From the NCBI GenBank assembly GCA_032718565.1, contig JAVGVS010000535.1:62001-126000 (forward strand): a stretch of DNA of 64,000 nt. Direction: 5' to 3'. This DNA is from Distichodus sexfasciatus. Its lineage: Eukaryota > Chordata > Actinopteri > Characiformes > Distichodontidae. The position numbers were made by a program, and so were the translations under genes. The notes beneath the pieces are model-generated. The model was given only the letters and a program-made list of their open reading frames with translations, was not told where the DNA came from and did not search any database. Position 1 is the stretch's first letter, and each line of letters begins with the position of its first letter. Of this stretch, positions 55,830-64,000 are shown piece by piece.

Positions 55830-56433
55830 TCTGTTGGTGTTCCACAAGGCTCTATATTGGGCCCCTTGTTGTTTAGTCTGTACATAAATGATCTTCCTGA
55901 GGTTTGTCCACCTTCAGTGATGTGTCAGATGTATGCAGATGACACAGTTATTTATGTACATTCTAAGAATAAGAAAGCAGCTGCAGATACGCTGTCTGCC
56001 GTTATGGTTTCGAAATGGCTGGCCAGCTCATGTTTACATCTTAATATTAGCAAATCTGTGTGTATGTTTTTTCGAAGTCTGCAAATAGAGATCCTGAGCC
56101 TGTTGTTATAGTGGCAGGGAGTAAACTATCAGTTGTGAATGAATATAAATATAAAGTTACATTTAATTTAGTTAATTTGTAGACATATAAGGAACAATTT
56201 AACAACAGAAGCTTCAAAACTGTATCTTCATGCCATGATTCTTTCACACATAAATTACTGTATGTTATTGCATGCTACGTTGATTGTTTGTTTTTTTCTC
56301 CCTTTGTTAAATAACATCAACCTGCCAGGGACTGCGGATGTTAATTAGCCTGATGGCTAAATCTGGTGCATTTCATGACTCATGAAGTGAGCATGTTGAT
56401 TAATGTACATTGTCCCTTTTAAATAAATAAAAA
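55830..56433 (+). mobile_element. non-LTR retrotransposon, 3' end with reverse transcriptase piece
   Basis: From 55830 the frame reads [20 protein letters not shown], the RT motif around the thumb/palm junction. The catalytic MYADDTVIY follows (YADD codons 55932-55943), then [15 protein letters not shown] frameshift near 56070 moves the reading to a frame with [14 protein letters not shown]. The 3' UTR ends in AAATAAATAAAAAAAAAAA at 56420-56440. It is a 5'-truncated, dead copy, of the jockey/CR1/L2 type by motif style. Earlier RT motifs and the endonuclease are absent. Confidence 0.85.
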
Positions 56434-56619
56434 AAAAAAATTCATCATATATTTCCCTCCTTCTGGGTTCTGCCTTCTGTCTTTCTAATTGTCTTTTTCT
56501 TACTTTCTTCCTTTCTGTCTTGCCCTATATTTTTCTTTCCTTCCTCTTTCTTTCTTTCAGTCTCTTCCTCCTGTCTGTCTCCCTCCTTATTTTAATCTCT
56601 CTTTTTTCTTTCTTCCTTT

Positions 56620-56665
<46 letters not shown>

Positions 56666-57041
56666 TCTCTCTCCATCTGTCATGTATGAATGTATGAGGC
56701 CAGTAGGAGGTGGTGGTTGTGTTTTGGAACAGCAGAGTTTTGATGCATCAGTCTCCTTTCCTCCTCCTTCTCCCTCCTCCTCCTGGGAGAGAGACGGTCA
56801 GATCACAAACACACACCCACACCCACACCCACACACACACAGAGTTGCTGCTTAACACGCCAGGTCATCAAGAGCCAGGGTTTGAACAAAAGTGTGTTTC
56901 TGATAGAGCTGATTGACAGGTGGGGACTGTGTTGTCAGTCTGCTAGCCCTCCTCCCTCCCTCTCTCCTCTTTCTTAGAAAGAGCCATGTCTCCAAACTCC
57001 ATCCTTCTATCTATCTATCTATCTATCTATCCTATCCTATC

Positions 57042-57103
<62 letters not shown>

Positions 57104-57319
57104 CTCTGTCTCTCTGTCTGTCTCTTGTGTAATCACTCTCTCAATCACTCATTCACTCTCCATCTCCTTTTCTTTCTTTGTCATCTTTCTCACTGTGTTT
57201 CTTTCTGTCCGTCTGTCTAACAGAACATTCGTTATAAAGCACTAATAAAATATCTGATGATTGCCCTAATGGCTTAGTTTCCATAATCACTCCCTCAATC
57301 ACTCATTCAGTCTCCCATT

Positions 57320-57366
<47 letters not shown>

Positions 57367-57463
57367 ATCTGTCTGACTAAACATTTGTTAAAAAGCACTA
57401 ATAAAATATCGGATGATTCCCCTAATGACTCCTAATGTATTATTATTATTATTAGTAGTAGTA
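56434..57463 (+). repeat. pyrimidine-rich region with CT, CTAT and CTTT microsatellites
   Basis: (CT)n 56623-56665, CA-rich 56808-56840, (CTAT)n 57006-57074 with (CTGT)n to 57098, (CTTT)n 57319-57366. Two segments, 57215-57300 and 57370-57440, repeat AACATT(C/T)GTTA and GCACTAATAAAATATC, showing a ~165-bp duplication. No gene is seen. Confidence 0.75.
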
Positions 57464-57805
57464 GTCAGTCAGTCAGTCATCATCCAAACTGCTTAATCCC
57501 AACTGGGGTCATGGGAAACCGGAGCCTATCCCGGAAACTTGCAGGCGCAGGCGGGGAACAACCCTGGGTGGCGCCAACACACAGAGCACACACACTCCCA
57601 AAATCACACACATTCACACTTTACAGGGGGCAATTTAGAGTCACCAATCGACCTATGCTGCATGCCTTTGGACTGTGAGGAGAAACCAGGCAGACCCACA
57701 TGAACAGGAGAGCATGCAAACTCCTAGAAAAGGCCTACAGCGTCGAGTCCGAACCCAGGACAACCCATGCTGTGAACCCCAGCCTTCTTCCTCCCACCGT
57801 TCCGC
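57464..57805 (-). mobile_element. SINE family B, near full length, reversed
   Basis: On + it reads tail to head: GTCAGTCATCATCCAAACTG, GGAGCCTATCCCGGAAAC, GGGGCAATTTAGAGTCACC, GCCTTTGGACTGTGAGGAG, GAGCATGCAAACTCC, the reversed B box and CCCACCGTTCCGCCA at the tRNA head. It matches the 10047 copy at the head side. Confidence 0.9.
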
Positions 57806-57806
57806 C

Positions 57807-57808
57807 AT

Positions 57809-57844
<36 letters not shown>

Positions 57845-57905
57845 ATTATTATTATTATTATTATTATAATTATTATCATTATTATTATTATTATTATTAA
57901 TAGTA
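57807..57905. repeat. (TTA)n microsatellite
   Basis: About 30 ATT/TTA units with a few ATA and CAT interruptions, directly at the head side of the reversed SINE. Confidence 0.95.
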
Positions 57906-58353
57906 GCAGTATTAGTAATGAGTGTTTTTGAATTTGCGAGTAAAGCTCTGCCATATTTTATTTAACCGTAACATAAAAACAACTTTAATAAAGTGATTTC
58001 TTACAGCGTTATATTTCTGTCATAACACTGCGGCTATTTCCTCACACGTTATTCCCTCTCGCGGCCTTCAGCTAGTCGACGTCTTTTCGCCTCGGCTCTA
58101 GTTCAGCTTTATGGCCCTGCGGCGAGGAAGCCGATACTGTGTGTATTCTTTCGTTTAATGGGCGAATCCTTTCCCCCACCCTCCTCCTCATCCCTGCCTC
58201 CAGTCATTGAATCTTCATGACCATAGGTTTAGTAGCATACCCGGATAAGCTTATCACTCTGTGAGAAAAAGGAGAAGAAAGAGAGTCTACATAATTTACT
58301 GCCCTCTGCCAACCGAGCTCATGCAATAATGATGCGTCTCTGTTTGGAAAGCA

Positions 58354-58358
<5 letters not shown>
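57906..58358. promoter_or_regulatory. unique sequence, possibly regulatory
   Basis: 58000-58200 is CpG-containing unique DNA (CGTTATTCCCTCTCGCGG, CAGTCATTGAATCTTCATG). No gene or repeat is seen. Confidence 0.25.

Positions 58359-58416
<58 letters not shown>
58359..58416. repeat. (AT)29 microsatellite
   Basis: 58 bases of uninterrupted AT, self-complementary and hairpin-forming. Confidence 0.98.
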
Positions 58417-58418
<2 letters not shown>

Positions 58419-58907
58419 TATATGAGGATGAGAGAGAGAGCGGGATAGTGTGTAAGTGGAGCATTTAAACTATTTTGTTGGTGGATCTATTGTCAGCAGA
58501 GCAGGGCGGTGAAGAGATGAAGGCACAGGAAGCTCCCGGGTGTTGGGATGAGGCCCCGGCGTTGGGGCAGGGGGGCCTCGCAGAATATTGGGACAAAGCC
58601 AGTGCTGGAGCACCACCGGCTCCTCCGCCGCTCAGCTGCTGTTTACACACCGAAGGGATTAAGGACATTAATATGCTCTCAGAGCCGCCGGGACGTGGCG
58701 CTTTTATTCATATTTATTCTGGACGGGTTTTAGTTTTAGAATTTGTGTTTCTCTTTATTCTCTCTCTCTCTCATTTTCTCTTTCTTTATTCCATCCCTCT
58801 CTCTTGTTTCTATCTTTCTTTATGTCAGTTGTTCTGTTTTATGCTCGTCCTTTATATAGCATCTATGTATATGGGCGTCTATGTAAATCTCTGTCTTATT
58901 CTTTACC

Positions 58908-58959
<52 letters not shown>

Positions 58960-59315
58960 TACAGGACGAAGGGCCTACGGCGAGAGAGACAGAGGCGTCA
59001 CTAAACTGTGGGTGAAAATCTGCTGGTCATGTGCCAGAAACGCTAGCTTTAATGGGGAGATGGCCGGAGTGTGAGCGGCGGCGTAATCGGGTTTGTCAAG
59101 CCTCTGTGTTTTTTCGTTTCTAATTTGCTCGATTGACAGCGGCTTTGAACGAGAAACGTGATCTGGGTTTGATGGAGGGAGGAAAAGGAAGAGGATGACT
59201 GCATGATTAAAGAGAGATATGAGCAATCCTCCTCAAACCAACATCACAGTGAAAGCATTTGGGTAAGCGCAAGTTGATCATCATGATACAATGTTATATC
59301 AGTTCAATGGACAAT
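58417..59315. other. unique sequence with CT and (CTAT)n tracts
   Basis: A GC-rich stretch 58490-58660 is open in several frames on both strands, but no splice-bounded exon stands out. A (CTAT)n tract lies at 58909-58960. A TTACAG acceptor-like site at 58966 lacks a good pyrimidine tract or donor. Confidence 0.4.
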
Positions 59316-60261
59316 GACATAGTGTACATTAGCAACTAGCACAGTGTACATTGCAGCTAACATAGTGCACATTAGTAGCTAACATAGTGCATTAGCAACT
59401 AACATAGTGCACATTAACGGCAACATAGTGCACATTGGCAACTAAGTGCACATTAACCTTCTTTCATAGTGCACAGTAGCAACTAACATGGTGTACATTA
59501 GCAGCTAACATAGTGTGCATTGTAGCTTCTAGCACGGTGTCGCTGGCAGCTAACATAATTGTAGATAGTAGCTTCATATGGTGCATTAATAACTAATATA
59601 AGTGCACATTAGCAGCTAACATAGTGCGTTAACAACTAACATAGTGTACATTAGCAGCTAACATAGGTATTACATTAACAATAACAAAGTGCACATTAGC
59701 AACTAACACCAAATTGTATTAGCAAATAATACTGGAATGTATTTTACAATAACTGGCATAAATGTACATTAGTAACTATCATTAGTGTACATTGGCAGCT
59801 AACACAGCATACATTAGCAGCTAACATAGTCTACATTAGCAACTAACATAGTGTGCAGTGGCAGCCCCTAACAGTGTGCATGGCAACTAACATAGTCTAC
59901 GTGGCAACTAACACATAGTGAACATTAGCCTTCTTTGGCATGCATTAGCAGCTAACATAGTCTACATTAGCAACTAACATAGTGAACATTAGCAACTAAC
60001 ATAGTCTACATTAGCAACTAACATAGTATACATTAGCAGCTAACACAGTGTACATTAGCAGCTAACATAGTCTACATTAGCAACTAACATAGTGTACATT
60101 AGCAGCTAACACAGTGTACATTAGCAACTAACATAGTTTACATTAGCAGCTAACATAGTGTACATTAGCAACTAACATGGTGTGCATTAACAACTAACAC
60201 AGTGTACATTAGCAGCTAACATAGTCTACATTAGCAACTAACATAGTGTACATTAGCAACT
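59316..60261 (-). repeat. second 22-bp minisatellite, ~43 units, reversed
   Basis: The unit on + reads ACATAGTGTACATTAGCAAC and is the reverse complement of the 28282-28985 repeat. The first half is degenerate, with TGCACATT variants and two ATTA(A/G)CCTTCTTT insertions near 59452 and 59926. The second half (59940-60260) is homogeneous with AACTA/AGCTA alternation. No TTTCCCAAAAGC ends flank it. Confidence 0.95.
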
Positions 60262-60439
60262 GCCAAGTTAGTACTGCGTGGATTTTAGCGTGTTCGGTGA
60301 GCCTAAGATGGGTGCTGTTTGTATATTTCAGTTGACTCCTGCATCTGCATCCTCTCTTACAAAGGGTTACCATGACAATGTGACAATCTCTGCTAAAATC
60401 ACACAGTCTCTGGCAACCCATTTCGATTCAATTCAATTT

Positions 60440-60538
60440 AAGAGCCAGTTCAAGTGCCGGACCGGTATAAGGTACCACTAAGGTACTTATGAGTGAGGTA
60501 CCTGCCCCCAAGCACTGCTTCCTGGGTGCTGCCAAAAA
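60440..60538 (+). mobile_element. SINE family A partial copy
   Basis: CAGTTCAAGTGCCGGACCGG, TATAAGGTACCACTAAGG, GAGTGAGGTACCTGCCCCC and TTCCTGGGTGCTGCC. Head and tail are lost. Confidence 0.8.
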
Positions 60539-61141
60539 ACGGCTCATGAGTGTCCCCATTTTGGATCGATGCTATGGGCTTGTTGATCAGTGAAGCGATA
60601 GATCAATGTAGCCCGATGTATCGTTACACCCCCCAGCATCCGCCTCTTTCAAACGCTCAAGGCGGAAGCTACAAAAATCTGACTCCACACTCCTCCTCAT
60701 CTCTCTCTTTTTCAGACATTCCCCTTTGGCTTTGTCCCGAAATCCGCTTAGCTAAACATGCTCACAATAGCCTGGGGCAAATAGTGCACTACACGCGCAC
60801 TCACGTCGGCGGTGCCATTCGGGTCGCCGCGGCCTCTGACCGCTCGTATGTTACACAGGCAGGGCAGGCCTTCGCGGTCGGACGGGCCGATGCTACATAA
60901 TACATGTCGACTCGCTCCATTAGCACATGTATAGAGGGATTAACGCACAATAAGAGGTAGAGGAGAGAAGGGATGAGGTGCAGCGGTAAAAGGGTTTAAG
61001 TTGAAGACGGTGGTCTAGTGATGTGGAGAGAGAGGAGTGGAGTCGAGCTGGGTATTGAAAGCGTGTCTGAAGTATGTCTTTTGGCCTTAAATGCCCCTGC
61101 CTATATATACACACACACTCGTGCATTCGTCGTACATTCAC
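60539..61141. other. unique sequence
   Basis: A 116-codon frame (60550-60900, +) is open but has no domain I recognise. CpG-containing DNA at 60780-60900. No splice signals stand out. Confidence 0.4.
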
Positions 61142-61400
61142 AATATCTGACGATATCAGACACTTTGTCTCGCAAATTTGTGGGTTCTCCCCGTAAATTT
61201 GCGACTTTATGATCTTGGAGAATATCTGACATGTTTTTTGCAAACTTGCCACGTTGTGTTCTTGGAAAATATCTGATGTCTTCTTGCCAATTTGTAATTT
61301 TATGAACTCTGAAAATATCTGACATTTTGCTGACAAAATTGCAACTTTATGTTTTCGGACAATATTTGATTTATTTCTTGCAAATTTCTGAGGTTTTTTT
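61142..61400 (+). repeat. 47-bp minisatellite, left part
   Basis: AATATCTGA words at 61142, 61221, 61268, 61314 and 61361 give a 46-47-bp period (the first gap is longer). Each unit has TTCTTGCAAATTTG- and TTTATGATCTTGGA-like parts. The array is interrupted at 61401 by a transposon. Confidence 0.85.
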
Positions 61401-62428
61401 TAGAGATGGACTGATACCACTTTTTTATGTCCGATACCGATACTGATATTGTAAATTTGGATATCTGTTATAACTGATACAAATCTGATACAGTCACAGT
61501 CTTTTTTTAAACATAAAATAATACTTTAAAATGTCTGAATGTCTAAAATGACTGAGATTATTGTTATGCTTAAGGAAATGCTTGATTTAAATACTGTTTT
61601 TATTTAAATTATTCATTTAGACATGTTAATATTTCTTCTTTCTTATTGATTACACTATAACATTATAAAATTGAAAAAAAAAATTAGATCAATTGAAAAT
61701 GAAATACTGCAGTTTGTTCTTTTGAACCAATTTGGCCTGTAAAATGAGCTGCTTTTGCAGAGAACTACATTTCCCACGATCCTCTGGGCGCGCCCCGGAG
61801 CCGCGTCACAATGATGTGTTGGGCGTGCGTTCCAGAATAAACGATGGAAAATCTCTGGGAAAATCAAAATAAACGGCAGAATTGTGAGCAGAACGCTGGT
61901 TGTTGTGGTTATTTATCAGCTAAAATATGGTTTGTGTCTGTAATAAAGGCAACATTTTGATGAGTAACGGCGCTCATGCGTGCGGTCATTAACACCAGGC
62001 GTGTGTTTACATTGCGAAAAATGTTTTTGCATTTACTTCTGTTTTAGTGAACGGAACATCTCACAAATACTTTCACCTACAGAGGGATCAGGTCTCGTCT
62101 TGATCGTGCCACTGAAAACGTTGTGTCACTATTAAGCGTCCGTGTGAAATACAAGCGGAGCTGCTCTAGCGAGTAAAATGAATTAAATGAAGCTTCAATT
62201 CTAGAAAAATTGCCTCGACCTTTTTTGTAATAGAATTATTCGAGTTATTGGAACAATCATTTCAGCTTTACTTTACCGCAGTGGCACTTCCCATGCGTAA
62301 TGAATTGAGTGTACACGCATTTACAGATCGGCTCCATAGAACGGCCCAATGCCGCCGATACCCGATCCAGCCGTTTGAGCCGCTATCGGACCGACACCGA
62401 TCCACATATCGGATCGGCTACATCTCTA
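61401..62428. mobile_element. 1,028-bp non-autonomous hAT-like element
   Basis: Left end TAGAGATGGACTGATACC with TGTCCGATACCGATACTG; right end CACCGATCCACATATCGGAT CGGCTACATCTCTA. This is the TAGAGATG...CGATA...TATCGG...CATCTCTA pattern of a familiar fish hAT-like family. Flanks GTTTTTTT and GGTTTTTT could be an 8-bp target duplication. No transposase frame is visible. Minisatellite sequence resumes after it. Confidence 0.75.
61762..61782 (+). promoter_or_regulatory. ZNF143/THAP11-like motif inside the hAT element
   Basis: ACTACATTTCCCACGATCC resembles the ACTACAATTCCCAGCATGC motif bound by ZNF143 (Staf). It lies next to GC-rich CGCGCCCCGGAGCCGCG. Binding is inferred from motif similarity only. 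Confidence 0.35.
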
Positions 62429-62444
62429 GGTTTTTTTTTTTTTT

Positions 62445-62520
62445 TTCATGAATTTGTCTTTGTAATCTTAGAGAATATTTAAATGTTTCTTCTTGTAAAT
62501 GTATCTCAGAAATTGTACAT
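62445..62520 (+). repeat. 47-bp minisatellite, right part
   Basis: TGAATTTGTCTTTGTAATC, TTAGAGAATATTT and TTTCTTCTTGTAAATG continue the unit pattern that breaks off at 61400. Confidence 0.7.
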
Positions 62521-64000
62521 TTTTTTCTTGGAATTTTACCCCCTTCCCCCAGCTCCATTTTTTCTTTTTAATCTACAATGGCCCTAATACGGCATCATAA
62601 GGAAGGTGTCCATTACATACAAAAGTGTCTTCACAATGACACAAAAAATTAAAAAAATAATATATTTTCAGACTTTTACGGAACCGTCAGGTTCTTCCCA
62701 TTAATCTTTAGGAAGAAAATCAAACCATAGCTTCTACATAATTGCAGTATGGTATCAGTGCACCACGGCTGGTGTTGTTTCACTGCTGTATTGGGAATGA
62801 GCCTAAATCTAAATAACACCCGCTCCACCTGGGCAGAAACTGACCCGAGGTCAGTATTGAGGCAGGGGACTCTACTGTACATGAGTAAAAATGGGTTACA
62901 GTCTTCAACTTGATATCCCAAAAAAGCGCAGCTATGGTATATTTTCTCAAAATAACATCCAGTAGGGGGAGGTCCAAGATGGGTTTTCCTAATAAAGTCA
63001 CTAGTGAGTGGATTTATCGCCTCAAGTAGCCACAAAGATATAAAAATGTGTGTGTGTGTTTTGTCCCCTCGCCTCTTTTACTGATGCTTTGTTTAGCAGC
63101 AGTAAGAGCTACTTGGCTTCCAAACTGCATTTCTCTCCTTTCTCACTGTCTCCAGCTCTCTCTTCTGGCCCCTCGCCTCTCCCTTGAAGGGCCTCTGGCT
63201 CCGCTGTTCTGCCCTCTCGAAATTCAAATGGAGAACAGTGGCACGGAGGGAGAAAGAGAGAGGGCAAGTATGATAAATCGGCACTTCAGGCCCGCGAACG
63301 CTTGCGAAAACCAGCCGGGGAACGAGGAAGCTGTCTGGAAGTGCGAGGGGGAAGGATGGAAAGAACTGAGAAAACGAGTGTGATAAAAAGAAAGAGAGAT
63401 AGAAGGTGGTTAATATGACAGGGGGAGAAGAAGAGGGTGGTGGGACGGCAGGTGAGAAGGGAGCGAGAGCAAGTGTGAGACGGAGAGAGAGAGAGAGAAA
63501 AAAAAGGAACGAACGAAAGAGAGAGGCTGCCCCTGATGCACCACCCGTCTTCGCTGACAACACAACAGCTTTCTCCAAGGAGGTACTCTGTTGCTGAACG
63601 GAAATTAATTCCTCAGAGAAGAGGGGCAGACAAAGAGGATGGGGGGAGAGAGAGGTAGACTAGGGAGAGGAAGAGAGAGAGAAAGAGAGAGGAAAAGGTG
63701 GAGAGAAAATTTGATTTCCTTGATGAATGCACTGCACGGTGTTCCTGAATGTGTCCCTATATACCTTGCATAGAAAACATTAACTCTGACTACACCAATT
63801 CCTCTCAAGATGTGTGCGTGTTTTCATGTGCGTGTCTGCACATCCGTGAGTGAGCGTTACGCTCAGACGACGATGCTTCCTGGCACTCGCCACCAAACTG
63901 CGAAAATAAAAGAAGGAAAGAAAGAAAGAACGTAACGAGTCCCAGTGTGTAAAAGTGGCAGTGCATGATGAGGTTTTTAATTAAGTCCCTTGCTTTATCG
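62521..64000. other. unique sequence, one unsupported long frame
   Basis: 62676-63035 (minus) is open for 119 codons with mixed, non-repetitive composition, but no domain is recognised. GA-rich segments (63400-63520, 63640-63710) give arginine/glutamate or serine/leucine frames. 63230-63370 has conserved-element-like words (TATGATAAATCGGCACTTC). No splice-bounded exon is seen. Confidence 0.4.

Noticed and set aside
58961..59015. Possible 47-bp exon between TTACAG and TGG|GTGAAA
   Set aside because: The pyrimidine tract is a CTAT microsatellite and the donor is poor.
58475..59074. 199-codon + frame
   Set aside because: It runs through CT and CTAT microsatellites. The GC-rich start is open in several frames on both strands and shows no domain or splice boundary.

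Overview
The window looks like non-coding DNA from a bony-fish (teleost) nuclear genome. The reasons are the absence of long, clean protein-coding genes, a dense mixture of fish-type transposon remnants (Tc1, mariner, hAT-like and Harbinger-like elements, several MITE families, a non-LTR retrotransposon and tRNA-derived SINEs), very abundant CA/GT, CT, CTAT and TTA microsatellites, and islands of unique sequence with the texture of vertebrate conserved non-coding DNA. I find no rRNA, free-standing tRNA, CRISPR or bacterial features. The species cannot be named; an otophysan fish such as a catfish or characin is only a guess from the SINE families.

Layout. 0-5 kb: a ~45-bp minisatellite with decayed pol III B-box motifs, a ~165-bp satellite ending in a 43-bp-arm hairpin, and a Harbinger-like remnant with a broken Myb/SANT-like gene. 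5-13 kb: an LTR-like segment, SINEs, unique DNA and a G-rich ~103-bp minisatellite. 13.2-16.6 kb: a 3.4-kb array written almost wholly in pentamers, with a weaker relative at 17.4-17.9 kb. Between them lies one short candidate coding exon. 18.8-22.7 kb: two long polypyrimidine arrays around an AT-rich block. 22.7-38 kb: mostly unique DNA with candidate regulatory islands, interrupted by SINEs, MITEs and a 22-bp minisatellite grown inside a MITE (28.2-29.0 kb). 38.1-40.2 kb: two mariner elements placed tail to tail, forming a 2-kb imperfect palindrome. 42-52 kb: SINEs, two copies of a 650-680-bp MITE and TTGA-rich complex repeats. 52-64 kb: microsatellites, an internally deleted Tc1 element carrying a nested foldback MITE, a second splice-flanked candidate exon, a reverse-transcriptase fragment, a second 22-bp array (59.3-60.3 kb), and a hAT-like element inserted into a 47-bp minisatellite.

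How it fits together. Nearly all long open frames are by-products of simple repeats or transposons. The two candidate exons (16.7 and 55.4 kb, both on +) could belong to one gene with very long introns, or the window may lie in a gene desert next to a developmental gene. The sequence alone does not decide this. The strongest unusual signals are structural: a MITE interior that became a minisatellite at more than one locus, a minisatellite whose core motif looks like a CpG-decayed B box, the pentamer array, and the mariner palindrome.
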